DNA from: Austropuccinia psidii | Taxonomy: Eukaryota > Basidiomycota > Pucciniomycetes > Pucciniales > Sphaerophragmiaceae | Length of the DNA: 64,000 nucleotides | Direction: 5' to 3' | Assembly: GCA_023105745.1 (NCBI GenBank) | Contig: JALGQZ010000008.1 | Location: 44,699,618-44,763,617, forward strand | Part shown: piece by piece, positions 48,611-60,935 of the stretch | Position numbering within the stretch: position 1 is the stretch's first letter | Layout: every line of letters begins with the position of its first letter | Made by a program: the position numbers and the translations under genes | Notes under the pieces: generated by a model | What the model saw: only the letters and a program-made list of their open reading frames with translations | Told to the model about the DNA's origin: nothing | The model's database searches: none

Positions 48611-51600
48611 ATGATGTACATAGAAGTATTAGTGTAGAAATTGGCAAACTTGAGTCAAAGTTAAAGCAAATTACATTAGACATCAATGATTTAAAGAAAA
48701 ATGACAAGCAACATTCTGATTGGCATAAATTGACAACTGTCACCCTTGAGTCAATTAGCAATGCTTGTGAAAGAATTGAGAACCAATGTCAAAATAATGA
48801 CACAGAGGATCTTTCCATCTTTAAAGTAAATGATAGACTTAAAACTCTTGAAGACCATGTCTTACAAATAGTTAAGAACACCAATCAATTTGCTATACAT
48901 TTAGCAAAAAGTGACAGTGAAAGGCAGAAATTGAAGAATGAAATAATTGCAAGTGTGGAGCAAATTCATAAGAATCATGAACCACATATGCCAAGACATT
49001 CTACACCTTTGACTGAAGAAAAACTTTCTGTCAAAGAAAGTTTGACTCCATTCTTAGGAGAGAATGTTATTTCTGCAAAGGATATTCCCAAATTAGAAGA
49101 ATGGCCAACATTCTCTGGTGAAGGAGAATACAACCATATTGAATTCATCAGGACTATTGATATGTTGCAAGAAGACTTTAATATACCTGATGAAATCATA
49201 GTAGGAAAATTACATTGTTTGTTTACCAAGACTGCAAAGAAATGGTATTACAAGATGAGAATAGATCATGGAAGACATGACTGGTCTTGGTGGAAATCTG
49301 AAGTGATTACCAAATGGGCCAATAATTCTTGGAGATTTAAAATGGAGAATGCTTTTGAAAGTGCCATTTTTAACTCAGAAAAAGACAAACCACTTACTTG
49401 GTTCTTCAAACAGAAAGACAGATTATCTGCTTTACACCCAGATATGTCTGACACTATGATTAATATGAAAATATTAAGAAAGTGTGGAGGAGAACTGGAA
49501 CATGCTATCAAAAGCAGATGTGTGGAACCCTGTTCAACAGAGGACTACATTAATGCTATGGAAGATATCATTACCAGAACAAGAATTGGTAAAACTTGGG
49601 TTAGAAACCCAATAGAGTCCAAAATAGTCTCAAAGATTCCTAGAGAGGAAAGAAGACCAGAAAGACCTGTCTTGAAGTGTCATAAATGTGGAAGTACTTC
49701 ACATTTAGCCAACACTTGCCCTAAGAAGACAAAGATCAATGAAGTTCAAATCATTGAAGACATTCAGTGTACTGAAGAGAAAGAAGAGTCTGATCAAGAT
49801 TCTGCAGTCTCTGAAGATACACCAGTAGAGGACTATCCCATTGAAAACATTTCAGCTTTCTTTGAGGTCACAGAAGTCCATACCCACTTGCCACAGTACA
49901 GTGAGGATTGCTACAACCTGATCAATATCCAAGATGCCAGAATGTGTAAAACAAAACCTGCTAGAGGAAAGGGTTATACTGCTGGAGCATCCTGTATCAC
50001 ATCAGTTCTAATGAGTGATATTGAAGCCAAAGTGAATCTGGATACAGGGGCATTTTGCACTTGTATTGGCAAAGATTATCTTCAAATTATACTTCCTGAA
50101 TGGAAAAACCATCTATTACCAATAGAAGGTGTACAGTTCAGTAGTGCCAGTAACAATATGTACCCCTTGGGCATATTGGATACTAATATTGTATTCCCAC
50201 ATCCAGCAGGAAGTGTAAGAATGAAAACTGAGATTGTAGTAATGGATAATTGTACATCTCAGCATATCATTCTTGGAAATGATTACTTGAATATTTATGG
50301 TATTGATATAAATAACCATAAAGACAGATATTTCACAATTGGAGATAACAAAAGGCAAAAATTTGCTTTCTCCAATATGCCAAAACAGATATCTGTAGTA
50401 TCTTCTGTCAAAGATACTTACAAAGATGAATTTGTGTCTAAACAACTTGTTGAAGCACAAATTAATCCATCATTGTCACCAAAGATGAGGAATGAACTTA
50501 TTGATGTATTATATACATACAATAATGCATTTGCATCTGATAATGAACCATTAGGCGCTATAAGGGGACATGAAATTGATATTACTCTTAATATTGATAG
50601 ACCATATCCTCCAGTACTTAGAAGACCAGCTTATCCAGCCAGTCCCAGAGCTAGAGAGGCCTTGGAAAAACATATCCAAGAGTTGATCCAACTTGGTGTG
50701 CTAAGGAAAGTAGGCCATAATGAGGAAGTTGAAGTGACAACACCTGTTATTATTGCATGGCATAATGATAAGTCAAGAATGGTTGGAGATTTTAGAGCTT
50801 TGAATACCTACACAGTTCCAGATAGGTATCCAATCCCTAGGATCCAAGAAACCTTGACTCAATTGTCTAAAGCCAAGTATATAACATCAATGGATGCATT
50901 AAAAGGCTTCCATCAAAATGTTTTGACGCCTAAAGCTAGGAAATTACTTAGAATTATCACTCACTGTGGTATTTATGAGTATCTTAGAATGCCATTTGGC
51001 ATTAAAAATGCTCCATCTCATTATCAAAGAATGATGAATACCATCTTCCCCACAGAATTGTCTGAAGGATGGCTTATCATTTATATTGATGATATTATTA
51101 TATGTTCTGACTCATGGTCTTTGCACCTTGAAAGACTTGCAAGAGTACTTCATAAAGTTGCAGAAGTGAACATGAAAATTTCACTTAAGAAATGCAATTT
51201 TGGTTTTGAAGAACTCAAAGCATTAGGACATGTTGTTTCTGGTTTGAGCTTGGGTATTGACAAGAATAAAGTAGCAGCAGTGTTACTTAAGCCAATACCC
51301 CAGAATAAAAAAGAAATGATGTCTTTTCTTGGATTTGCTAGTTACTATAGGCAACACTTGAAAGATTTTGCAATTCTAGCCAAGTCACTTTATAGAATCT
51401 GTGATCAACAGACTGTATTTGAAATGACACAGGAAAGAATTAAAGCTTATGAGAAGATAAAGAAAGCCCTTACAGAAGCACCTTTACTCCTCATGCCTGA
51501 CTGGAATATTCCTTTTAAATTGTACATTGATGCATGTGGGGATGGATTAGGGGCAGCCCTACACCAAGTCCAAATTATTGATGACAAACCTACAGAAGGA

Positions 51601-53535
51601 CCAGTTTGTTATATCTCAAGACAAATCAAACCAACAGAAGCCAGATATGGTGCAAGCCAAATGGAGTGCTTATGTTTGGTATGGGCACTTGAGAAATTAC
51701 ACTATTACCTTGATGGCAGTGTTTTTGAAGTGATAACTGACTGTAATGCCGTGAAATCACTTCTTAACATGAAAACTCCCAACAGACATATGTTGAGATG
51801 GCAAATAGCCATTCAAGAATATAGAGGAAACATGACTATAGTTCATAAAGCAGGAAACATTCACAAAAATGCTGATGGACTTAGTAGATGGGCTTTAGCC
51901 AACACTCCTGATAACCCAGCTTATGTACCTTTGGAAGCTGAACCACAGATTCCAATTGAAGGGATTAGCATAACTGATATTGGGACTGAATTCTTTGAAG
52001 AGGTCAGAGAGTCTTATAAACAAGACAAGAATTGCCATATCTTGACTTCTTTATTGGATAAAGACTGCAAAGACACATCTTTGGTTAATACACTAGATGA
52101 AGTTTGGAAAAATTCCTATTCTGAAGGAAGATTTCACTTGTTTGATGGGATTATTTACCATAGAACAAAACATTCTTGTGTGATGACATTGTGTAGTAGA
52201 TTGCTCATCAATACCATTCTTCATGAATGCCATGATAGCATTTACTCTGGACACCTATCAGAAGACAGAACACTTGAAAAGGTGAAGAACTGTGCATGGT
52301 GGCCATCTTGGAGAAAAGAAACCATTGAATATTGCCATACCTGTGATAGATGCCAAAAAGCAAACAGGAGTACAGGCAAGAAATTTGGATTAATGATCCA
52401 TATTCAAGAACCAAAATCCCCTTGGGAAGTTGTTCACATGGATTGGGTCACAGCACTTCCTCCAAGTGGTGACAAAAGTTATAATGCTTGTTTAGTCATT
52501 GTAGACAGATATAGCAAAACTCCCATATTCTTACCATGTCATAAAGATGACACTGCTATGGATACAGCTCTTCTTTTATGGAGTAGAGTTATTTCTCATA
52601 CAGGGTTATTTAAGAATATCATAAGTGACAGAGACCCCAAGTTCACATCTGCACTTTGGACCAATCTTCATAGATTGTTTGGGACTAAGTTATCATTCTC
52701 TACAGCATATCACCCTCAAACAGATGGGCTAGCAGAGAGGATGATTCAAACTTTAGAAGACATGATCAGGAGATTTTGTGCTTATGGATTAGAATTTAAA
52801 GACTCAGATGGCTTTACCCATGACTGGTGCACTCTGATACCTGCATTAGAATTGGCATACAAGACATCAGTCCATTCTTCCACAGGACAAACTCCTGCTA
52901 TGTTAGAAAAAGGATGGAATCCAAGACTCCCAGCAGACACACTGAGGAAAGACTTGATTGACATTCATCCTACAGCTTCCAGCTTCATATTAATGCTTGA
53001 TAAAGTAAAACACCATGCAAAACAAAGTATGGATGATGCTTTTGATTATGCAAAACAGAAGTGGGACAAGAGTCATAAAGTACCAGACTTCAAAGTAGGG
53101 GACTTAGTTCTAGTTTCAACCTTGAATTTTAATAATATCAAAGGCCCAAAGAAACTTAAAGATTCTTATGTAGGACCTTTTGTTATTGTTGCCTTACATG
53201 GAACCAATGCAGTTCAAGTGGAATTGAGTGGTGAATTAGAAAATAAACACCCCACATTTCCAGTCAGCCTGATAAAACCTTATCAACCAGCTGACAAGGA
53301 ATTGTTTCCTTTAAGGAACCCAACTCCTTTAACTGTGCCCCCTGTGGAACAGAATGAAGACAGAAAGATAAAGAAAGTCATTAAAGAAAGGAGACTTAGG
53401 GGTAAAAATCAAAGAGAATATCTTGTCAGATATAGAAATCCAGTACATGAAGATGAATGGATGGCAGAATCAGAAATACCTGACTCAGATAAGCTCTTAA
53501 GAAGATTTAGACATGAAAGAAGGCCACAAGCCTGA
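47833..53535 (+). CDS. Gag-Pol polyprotein of the young Gypsy
   Basis: A single frame of 1900 codons. I chose the ATG at 47833 ([10 protein letters not shown]); an upstream in-frame GTG at 47827 is not a likely start. Order: low-complexity N-part; gag core with [21 protein letters not shown] knuckle C616, C619, H624, C629; aspartic protease LDTGA with D737; reverse transcriptase with YIDD at 1084-1087 and [15 protein letters not shown]; RNase H with D1233 and NADGLSRW; integrase HHCC finger ([19 protein letters not shown]) and core residues D1537, D1599 and E1635; [10 protein letters not shown] module; and a chromodomain-like end, [12 protein letters not shown] to [13 protein letters not shown] (about 1846-1895). 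All catalytic residues are present and there is no break. Gag and Pol are fused without a frameshift. From memory, close relatives are common among Austropuccinia psidii predicted proteins. Confidence 0.97.
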   Translation: MVHTRNGSNYSVQPDGCGQGRGKTKSRSAKSSTRKAHLEDARVAPHSPRSVPTDFDVNSEPELIYDNISRAEPFSSGSNRNISEPVQKLVQSSQRRGVGNLPKPLAGGHELLLTHQELSGSGEDHRTLRRLEPPVLQRQGQKDKELVEEPESFIHRPEERIGNDSNFGDRGTSGIYQLQTSSRSIQGQAQRTSKETERSQEPSRQGQRQSQLAQTLPTRVQDPQIGAFSRGQCLQYGQNSYGIHSQRAGKDEQDFSTQINDVHRSISVEIGKLESKLKQITLDINDLKKNDKQHSDWHKLTTVTLESISNACERIENQCQNNDTEDLSIFKVNDRLKTLEDHVLQIVKNTNQFAIHLAKSDSERQKLKNEIIASVEQIHKNHEPHMPRHSTPLTEEKLSVKESLTPFLGENVISAKDIPKLEEWPTFSGEGEYNHIEFIRTIDMLQEDFNIPDEIIVGKLHCLFTKTAKKWYYKMRIDHGRHDWSWWKSEVITKWANNSWRFKMENAFESAIFNSEKDKPLTWFFKQKDRLSALHPDMSDTMINMKILRKCGGELEHAIKSRCVEPCSTEDYINAMEDIITRTRIGKTWVRNPIESKIVSKIPREERRPERPVLKCHKCGSTSHLANTCPKKTKINEVQIIEDIQCTEEKEESDQDSAVSEDTPVEDYPIENISAFFEVTEVHTHLPQYSEDCYNLINIQDARMCKTKPARGKGYTAGASCITSVLMSDIEAKVNLDTGAFCTCIGKDYLQIILPEWKNHLLPIEGVQFSSASNNMYPLGILDTNIVFPHPAGSVRMKTEIVVMDNCTSQHIILGNDYLNIYGIDINNHKDRYFTIGDNKRQKFAFSNMPKQISVVSSVKDTYKDEFVSKQLVEAQINPSLSPKMRNELIDVLYTYNNAFASDNEPLGAIRGHEIDITLNIDRPYPPVLRRPAYPASPRAREALEKHIQELIQLGVLRKVGHNEEVEVTTPVIIAWHNDKSRMVGDFRALNTYTVPDRYPIPRIQETLTQLSKAKYITSMDALKGFHQNVLTPKARKLLRIITHCGIYEYLRMPFGIKNAPSHYQRMMNTIFPTELSEGWLIIYIDDIIICSDSWSLHLERLARVLHKVAEVNMKISLKKCNFGFEELKALGHVVSGLSLGIDKNKVAAVLLKPIPQNKKEMMSFLGFASYYRQHLKDFAILAKSLYRICDQQTVFEMTQERIKAYEKIKKALTEAPLLLMPDWNIPFKLYIDACGDGLGAALHQVQIIDDKPTEGPVCYISRQIKPTEARYGASQMECLCLVWALEKLHYYLDGSVFEVITDCNAVKSLLNMKTPNRHMLRWQIAIQEYRGNMTIVHKAGNIHKNADGLSRWALANTPDNPAYVPLEAEPQIPIEGISITDIGTEFFEEVRESYKQDKNCHILTSLLDKDCKDTSLVNTLDEVWKNSYSEGRFHLFDGIIYHRTKHSCVMTLCSRLLINTILHECHDSIYSGHLSEDRTLEKVKNCAWWPSWRKETIEYCHTCDRCQKANRSTGKKFGLMIHIQEPKSPWEVVHMDWVTALPPSGDKSYNACLVIVDRYSKTPIFLPCHKDDTAMDTALLLWSRVISHTGLFKNIISDRDPKFTSALWTNLHRLFGTKLSFSTAYHPQTDGLAERMIQTLEDMIRRFCAYGLEFKDSDGFTHDWCTLIPALELAYKTSVHSSTGQTPAMLEKGWNPRLPADTLRKDLIDIHPTASSFILMLDKVKHHAKQSMDDAFDYAKQKWDKSHKVPDFKVGDLVLVSTLNFNNIKGPKKLKDSYVGPFVIVALHGTNAVQVELSGELENKHPTFPVSLIKPYQPADKELFPLRNPTPLTVPPVEQNEDRKIKKVIKERRLRGKNQREYLVRYRNPVHEDEWMAESEIPDSDKLLRRFRHERRPQA

Positions 53536-53665
53536 ATATGTCTATAAATGTGCTTTAAATTACTTGATCTGAGTAATGTGAAGAGGTTGGACAGTGGACA
53601 TTAACCCCCTTTTGGGGCCTTATTCTTTTTATCACTAATAAAATTGTAGTACAATTTTATTTTTT
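53536..53665 (+). other. Internal 3' untranslated stretch of the young Gypsy
   Basis: It holds TTAACCCCCTTTTGGGGCC (about 53601-53619), a short self-complementary segment (CCCC/GGGG) before the polypurine tract. No gene. Confidence 0.5.
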
Positions 53666-53677
53666 GGTGGGAGGGAA
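53666..53677 (+). promoter_or_regulatory. Polypurine tract
   Basis: GGTGGGAGGGAA ends directly at the first base of the 3' LTR, which is the expected place for plus-strand priming. Confidence 0.9.
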
Positions 53678-55598
53678 TGTGAGCCTTGAGGTATATTTTA
53701 CATACCCAAATAGGCCACAATTATCTTAAAAAGAAATTTTGAATTATGCAAAACTCATAAGTCATGCATATATCCAAAATTCATCATTTTCAATTTCAGA
53801 AAAGATGAATAACTTTTTATTGAGTAAGTAAATCCATGGATTTAAGACCAGATTTGGATTCTACACAAAAATTCACCTAGGGTAGCTCCATAGAGTGAAT
53901 AAGCTCAATTTAAGTATTTGAGGTGGTAAAATGGAAAATACTTCAATACCACATCATTAATACCACATAAAAGATCCGTGAAAATTTTTGTTTTTCTTGA
54001 TTTTTAGCCAAAATAATGGGAAAGTGAGAAATCCCATGTTACATATACACTAAGAATAGTGTTATGCATGTTTTGAGCACTTAATATCATGGTATTCTTA
54101 CATGGACTTTTGGTACACCCATAGTGGATATCTCACTTTAAGCTTAAATTACTATTTTGACGTAAAAAATAGGCAAGGGGGACAAAAGACATCAAAGAGA
54201 GCCAGGGTACCCAACTTCTGAGGCCTCAGAGGCGTGGATAGCTCCAGAGCATGGATCCATGGCTCATCTTGGCCCAATTGGTAAACTAAAACTCTTTGGG
54301 AACTTGGTTACCAAGTTACAACTACTGTAAAACATCAGAAAATAGCAAATAACCTGCTATTTTGACGTGCCAAGGAGGTAATGAGCTACTTACACTCCTG
54401 TAACCATGTCAATTACTAATGACTTTCCATGGATAAACCCCAAAAGAGTAATTAAAACCCTTTTGGGACCCATATTCATTGATTTACCTCATAGCAACCA
54501 GCAAAACACTGCTATTTGCAATTCTACGTAGAAATGAGGTAAAACCTTCAAAAATTCATTAAAAATACAATTCTTAATGAATCTTTCTGAAACTTTCAGG
54601 ACTAAAGGAGAACTGTATTATCTATGGTACAACCAAAAAGAATTACAGTTTTACTAGTAAAATTAAAAGTTTTACTTACAGTCCATTTTTGGATATTCTA
54701 CGTGAAACACTGAATCTTCAAAAATTCACAGTAATTACAACCTGTGATGAAATTGGCAATAACATTGATAACTTTGAGAAATCAATGATTATTTTAGAAT
54801 AAAAGAAGATTTACAAGTGTTACTCCTTTTATTCTTAACCATATTGGGGTTGGTAGTCACGTAAAAGCATCAATTAAGTAATTATGATAATCTTACATGA
54901 CAACAGATGATGCAATCAATAATCCAAAAAGGTTTATTGTTTTCTCACTCACTGGTTTTTCAGTTTGCTCCATGGCACGCCTCTGTGAGCTGTTGTTGAC
55001 TTAAAAGAAGCCTCTTCTTGCTGTTTTTTCATCATCATCATCTTATCAATTTATTAAATCTTTATTACCAACAAGTAAGTATTAGTTCAACTATTCTTAA
55101 GTGTTTTAATTCTTTCAGAATCAATCAGAAAGACGTGAAATCATAGAATCCAACTATGTATTGTTGTAATACTGTTATAAATCCTTTTGATCCCTTAAAT
55201 CCACAATTCCACGTCAAATTTCTCTACTTTTATTATCAATAAGTTCTTTGGAGTATTAGTGAGTCATTTATCTTTAATTCTTAAAGTTTTTCTCTAGTAA
55301 TAGTTTTCTTCAAGAATTATCTTTATAATTATTCTTGCAAAAGATAATTATATATTAAAATAATTTTATTATTTTAATAAAGAAGTTTTTTATTATTAAA
55401 TTCTTCTTGTAATTGATTCTTGTAGACAATTACTTGCTCACTGTTAAAATCACTAGTAGTGCTTAACACGTGAAAGAAATAATTTTTAATTATTTAATTG
55501 TGGTTATAATAATATTTTATTATTATATTTCATAAGAACAGACATAGTACTGTTGATTAATAGTAATATTATCATCAGTTTCATAGTCACATCTTACA
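53678..55598 (+). repeat. 3' LTR of the young Gypsy
   Basis: 1921 bp, same length as the 5' LTR and almost identical to it. The TG...CA ends are intact. Confidence 0.97.
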
Positions 55599-55603
55599 GC
55601 GAA
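55599..55603. repeat. Target-site duplication of the young Gypsy, right
   Basis: GCGAA, identical to 45204-45208. After it the old element's reverse transcriptase resumes on the minus strand. Confidence 0.97.
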
Positions 55604-57908
55604 AGTGTAAATATTCAATCATCTGAAATCCCTAACCATTATGGATTTTCTATTATGCCATGCCACTATGACTGGTGTAGTTATTTCTACTTCTGCACTA
55701 TTTCCAACCTTCCTTATTGTACCAAGGTCCAAGAGCTCCTTAATATGAAGCTCAAGGTCTTCTATTGATTTTGAGCTTTCTGGGTATGGAAGCCTCCTCA
55801 AGAGAGGTGGGTAAGGTATTTCAATGTTCAAAATAATGTCAACTTCATGACCAATAATTTCTCCCAATGGTTTTTTTATCTGAGGCCAAGGCTTTATATT
55901 GATAGAAAAGAGGAGAGATTTCTTTTTCTTGTATTTCAGTAAGATGGAGACTGACTTCAGCTTCATTTAGCTGTTCTGGTTTAAAATTATCCAAGTACAA
56001 GCTGAGTGGTGATACTTTATTTAATTTAATTTGTCTTTTCAAAGCTAAAAAGGAAAATTTATAGTTCTTGTTTTCACCAATAGTAAAGTACATGTCTTTT
56101 TTTGCTATGTGAATCTATGTAATACATGATTAAATAATTACTTCCAAATATAAAATGGGTACTAGAGCAGATTTCCATAAAAAAATCAACATTTATTCCC
56201 AAGTTTTCATTTATATGCGGGAATATGACAGTGGCTTCAAATTTTTTAAATGGCTGAATTGGATTACTTGAAATTTGAAAATGAATTCCAACAATTGGTA
56301 ACAATTGATCTTCAAAATTTGGTATGAAATTCTTGAGAAAAAATTCACCAAAACAAGAGAAGAAGGTTCCTAGGTCAAGGAAAATCTTAGTAGGTTTTTT
56401 ATCAATCACTTAATCTGTTATACAGAAATTTTGAGCTGTATACACTTTTCCTCTGTTTGGTTTGGTTCTCATAAGTTGTGTATCTTGAACTCTTGATAAA
56501 TCAAGATGACTGTTAGTCAGCTGTGGCAAGCAGAAGTAATATTCTGATATTTTAAATGTGACTCTGACATTTTCTATATAATTTTAGGATTCAGAAAACA
56601 TTGATGATTTATCATCTGAATTATCTTCAGGAACATAATCTTGCTTATAAGGCTCCTTTTAAATGCTAATTTAATTTATTTCACTTATTTTTGGAAATAT
56701 ATTGGTAAATATGTGGTAGTTTGGCAAATATGGCACTTTATGCTTGTATCTGAAAATCTATTTTTCATATTAATACAATTTTCTTTGAGGTTTCTGTCCA
56801 AATAAGCTTGCCAAGGTGTTGTGAGCCTTGTCATAAGATTCATCCTACTAGAACCAATTTTTGTTCTAGTGGTTACTTCCTCTAGTATGTAAATAATATC
56901 TTTTGCTGAAGGGTTTTGAGTACTCCTTGTTTTAAAAGCATGTTCCAAATTTCCTCCATGTTGTCTCAAACTGTTTTATTAATTATATAGTCTGACATGT
57001 CAGTATATAGTGCTTTCAGTCTATCTTTTGGTTGGCAAAACCATGGTAAGGCTCTGTCTCTTTCAGAATTAAATTTTTCATATTTGAATTCTGTTTAAAC
57101 TTTTAATATTCAAGAATAATTGGCCCATTTGTTATGAATTTGAATTTTCCATCAAGGCCACTTTTGGTGTTCATGTGCTTGTCTTAACTTGATATACCAT
57201 CTCTATAAACTGATTTGGTAAAAAAGGTGTTGAATTTTTCTGTTAAAAATCTTCCTGGTAGCTCAAAGTCTTCTTTGATCATGTAAATACCTCTGATAAA
57301 GTCCATATGGTCATATTCTCCTTGAACACTGAAGTGAGGCCATTACTTAAGATTGGGTACCTCTTCCAGAAGTGCTTTGCCCATTGATGGTTCCAAGCTA
57401 TGAAAAGACTTAGAAAATCCATTTTATATTTGTGAGATTTTTAAATAAACTAATTTTGGCTTAAAACTTATACCATCACTTTGATTTAGGGGTGTAGACA
57501 TTCTTGGCAAAGTGTGCAGTAATTGTTCAATTTCACTCAATATACTGTTATCACACCTAGTGGGATTCCTGGATTCATTTTTAAAAACTTGTATTAAATT
57601 GATTAATACAATTTTAGATATGCCTAATTTGATTTTAATTTCTTTCCATGATTCTGTTTGTCTAGGATCATCAGAAATAACTTAATTCAACTTCATTTTT
57701 GATTTTGATAATTACTTTTATGAAGTATCAAAACACATTTTCAGGGAAGTTTTAGTTGTATTTACTTCAGAAAATTAATTTGTGATATAATCAAGGATTA
57801 TCTTATGATATTCTCTGATGATACTCATGTATCTTTGTATTATTTCCTCAATAATGCTGTAATCATTAAATTTGGAATATCTGTTTATTGATTCTTTGAT
57901 AATGACAG
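55604..57908 (-). pseudogene. Old Gypsy gag core, protease and RT N-half
   Basis: The minus strand shows pieces that align with the young polyprotein. RT N-half: GHEVDIILNIEIPYPPLLRR and EVEITTPVIVAWHNRKS (55619-55966). Connection: MYFTIGENKNYKFSF (about 56093). Protease: FLDLGTFFSCFGEFF (about 56360-56400), where DTG has become DLG. Gag: LEHAFKTRS and a damaged CCHC reading CHICQTTTYLPIYFQ (56685-56969). Further gag, KALLEEVPNLK.WPHFSVQG and YDHMDFIRGIYMIKEDFELP, lies near 57240-57400, with MSTPLNQSDG near 57490. Stops and frame changes are frequent. Confidence 0.87.
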
Positions 57909-59326
57909 TGTCACAACCATGGCAATTCACTTCCTTGGATCCCCTTATGGCATATCAAGCCATAGTTCTCTTATGGCCAATTGGACATATCCATCACCAG
58001 TGATCAATATGGCCACGTCATCATCTTATGGACCTTTTATGGCCATTTGTGTTTTGGAGCCTTCATGGCCCTTCACCTCAATCCAGAACCCATAGCGGCA
58101 ATTTATGCCCAAATGGGTATTTCTGGTCATTTCCCTCAAAACCAGGGGAAATGGCCCAAATGGCTCTTTTGGCCATTTGGGCTCATAATGCGCATTTGCA
58201 CACTTTTGCGCATTTTGCGCACTTTGACACAAAGTGTCCAAAAGACACTTTCCCGCCTTTTGGACCAGTTTTTGGCTCAGAACCCAAAAGTGGCCAAAAA
58301 CCCCAAAGGGCCCAGAAACACCTTTCCAAGCTCTGAAGCCATCACATCCATCCTTTTCCCCTCTGCCTTTCCATCTCAAGACCTTTGGACGTAATCTTCT
58401 TGCCAATGAACCAATATGCCATAAATGATGTTATATATCATTGTACATCATTTTTCAACAGCAATTCAATGGTGGCAATATCAAATGGTCATTTAAACAT
58501 TCCAACATCTCATCACGTCATCAAGGCACCCAATCATTCAGAGGAATCATCAAGGCTCAAGAGCAAGTGTTTCAGTGTCAAAAGACCAATGACGCCATCA
58601 AGCAGTCATTGGTTATTCTCACTCCAAGTATTCCTTCCAATGGAATACTGTCAATTCATTCTCAAAGTGTATTCAAGAGGCAGTGCCAAAAGAAGTTGTC
58701 AAGTGTCAAAGCTCCACTCAATCCATCTTGGCAACCATATTCATTTCAATACAGTCTGGACCCATCATGAACTGTATTTCATTTTCAAGCATGGGAAGTT
58801 CACTCAACCCAATTCAATTTCAATATTAGCCAGCTGTATCAATTCCCAAAACAATCAATACAGATCAGTTTTCAGCCTGAAGAACTAAAGCTCCCAACTT
58901 TTCACATATACCGGCTACCCTTTCCACCCTGGGGGGTTTTTCCCCAGTTAATTAATATACTTTGATTTTATTTTATCTCTATTTTCTTTTCATTTTAGTT
59001 AAGCAAATACTGATATTATTAAGTCAGTCATTTAGCACCTTTCTCTTTCTCTTTCTTTGCCTGTCAATGGATATTTGGTGGTCATATCCTTACTAATTCC
59101 ATTATTCATTTTTGGCAGGTTGAAACAGTGATTAAGGACTTACTTGGTTGGCTCTTTGGCCATCTGGCTTCCCTTTCCTCTTTTGCATCTCATCTTGTAC
59201 CTGCATATCTTTTAGAGGAATTCATTCTTATTATCTTATTCTTTATTCTTTTGGAGTCTTCCAAGTGAGTTCCCTGATTGCTGAGTGCCAGGCCACTCTT
59301 GTATTTCCACTAGAGCCCCTGTGACA
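57909..59326 (+). mobile_element. Solo LTR of a third, GC-richer family
   Basis: The 1418-bp block starts TGTCACAACCATGGCAATTC and ends GCCCCTGTGACA; the outer TGTCACA/TGTGACA are perfect inverted ends. GACAG flanks it on both sides (57904-57908 and 59327-59331). It is richer in GC than its surroundings and repeats the words GGCCATTTGGGC and TTTTGCGCATTTTGCGCAC. Open frames of up to 137 codons on both strands have no recognisable content. It interrupts gag of the old Gypsy. Confidence 0.94.
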
Positions 59327-59331
59327 GACAG

Positions 59332-60570
59332 ATTGGTCATTCATTTTATTTGAAAATAAAGTGAAATTATTTGATGTTTCAAGGGTTCATTAATGTTTCA
59401 TTTATTTGGCTCAAAATTAGATTCTCTGTATTAATAGTGTTAAAAGTTCATTGATTCTTATTGGAAATATGACTTTTCATGTCATTTATGGCTCTATCAA
59501 AAAGATGGAATTCCATACAAAATCTCATGAATAATTTCTGATATTTTAGTCTGGCTTCCTCTCTTTTCTGATTTAAATCATAGTCCTTCCCATCTAAAAT
59601 ACATTTTCCATGGCATATTGATGAATATTTGGAATTCTTTAATGTTGGCTGTATGGTTTGTTCTCTAGTGCCTTTAATTTGCACCTTTTCTGAGCTTTGT
59701 GCTTCTTTATCACATTCAAATTCCTGCTGTTGGCCACTGGGGTAAGATTTGGCAATGTTTTGGGTGGTTGAGGATTGTTTTCCCTCAATTCTGCTTTCAG
59801 AAGCATCATGTTCTTCTTTTCCATAAATGGATTCCACCCACTCAGTACCTTTCAATTATTGGGATGGCCAAGAAACTTTCCCACATTCAGTTAAGAGCTC
59901 AAGAGGTTCTTCCAAAGGTCTGCTAGAATTTGATACTGTTTGTGCTGAAGTTGATTGCTTTATTCCTTCTGGCTGGATTTTTATATGTCCACTGAGGCTT
60001 CTTGTGGTGGTGTCAGATCTATTGCAAGCTAAAACAGTGTAATCAGCTTCAGAATGGAATAATATGTTGGTTTTGGCTTCATTCACTAACTGTTGTCCTT
60101 ATGTAAATGGTTTTTTTTGTCAGAATAAATTCTATAGCCTTTTTGAGAGCTGCTGACAGGTTATAGCTGACTCCTGATGTGTTTGAAGGCATAATTAAAA
60201 GCAAAAAGAATAAAAATAGGAATTTTACATCACAAAAAGATTAATTTCTAAATTGGCTCTGGTTGATTCTTCTGAGCTATAATAAGTGTTCTATTATTTT
60301 AAGAATTTACAATACTTCCTGGAATAATGCTAAGGACTTTGGAAGCTTTTTCAGGGTTTTCTTGTCTTACCCAATTTTAAGAAATGAAAATTAATGCAGA
60401 AAAAAATTATTTGAGTAGAAATAAGAATTTTTCAAAATATAAAATTAAACAAAGCCTCACCCATAATCTGAAAAAAGAATATTTTTTCATTAATTTTCAA
60501 GTTTTTTAGTATAAAAAATTAAAAAGCTAAAAAAATATGAGAGGTAATAAATAATGGCTGGGAACCACAT
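59332..60570 (-). pseudogene. Old Gypsy gag N-terminal part and leader
   Basis: The minus-strand reading at 60086-59448 aligns with the low-complexity N-part of the young polyprotein. The clearest match is GKCILDGKDYDLNQKREEAR against [20 protein letters not shown]. The +1 frame (59824-59639, then RIPNI and AMENVF.MGRTM) aligns with the alternative frame of the young element ([21 protein letters not shown]). The leader is at about 60090-60570. Several stops. Confidence 0.75.
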
Positions 60571-60730
60571 GTAGGGTGTGGATATAAAAATTTGATCAAA
60601 AAAAAAGTACTTTTCCTGTACTCAAAGCTTGTTTCAGGTGAGTTTGTATAAACATATTAATTTCAGAGTTTAAGAGAAAAACACACCAAATTTTTTAATT
60701 CAACCTTCTCAGTATAGAACCAGAATATTA
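60571..60730 (-). repeat. Partial 5' LTR of the old Gypsy
   Basis: TGTAGGGTGTGGATATAAAA, GTACTTTTCCTGTACTCAAA and GAGAAAAACACACCAAATTT match the complement of the LTR end at 38680-38840. The LTR is cut at 60730 by the Harbinger terminal repeat, so its remaining part should lie beyond the window. Confidence 0.8.
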
Positions 60731-60910
60731 AGGGGTGTCAAAGTTACCAAATCCCACACTCCAAATCCCAAGTTTTTTCTGGGCCAAATCCTGCATTTAC
60801 TTTTTGTGATTTAAGAAATCCCACACCTCAAGAGGTGAGGTATTTTGAGGTACCAAAACCCATGTTTAGATACTAGAATCCCATGTTTAGATTCACTTCA
60901 AGGGACATTT
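60731..60910 (+). repeat. Harbinger terminal repeat and AAATCCC cluster, element C
   Basis: AGGGGTGTCAAAGTTACCAA follows TTA (60728-60730), a typical Harbinger target. AAATCCC or AAATCC occurs at 60749, 60763, 60786 and 60816, and CACCTCAAGAGGTG (60825-60838) is a palindrome. Copies A and B have the same terminal sequence at 16309 and 21071. Confidence 0.72.
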
Positions 60911-60935
60911 TTACAACACACAACTCAGTAAGGGC

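Larger units (their letters stand above)
45209..55598 (+). mobile_element. Complete young Ty3/Gypsy chromovirus-type retrotransposon
   Basis: Structure: 5' LTR 45209-47129, primer-binding site near 47132, leader, one long gag-pol frame 47833-53535, polypurine tract 53666-53677, 3' LTR 53678-55598, and 5-bp target duplications GCGAA. Total 10390 bp. Both LTRs are 1921 bp, and by eye I found only two differences (ATATA/ATGTA near 46688/55157 and TTTTGATA/TTTTAATA near 46901/55376). With near-identical LTRs and an open frame this is a recent insertion and could be autonomous. It sits inside the reverse transcriptase of an old minus-strand relative. The chromodomain-like C-terminus places it among chromoviruses. 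Confidence 0.98.

Noticed and set aside
48193..49511. Several minus-strand open frames of 65-84 codons
   Set aside because: They are shadows of the intact gag-pol frame.
58026..58406. Overlapping 126- and 137-codon frames on both strands
   Set aside because: They lie wholly inside a GC-rich solo LTR with exact target duplications and have no recognisable domain.
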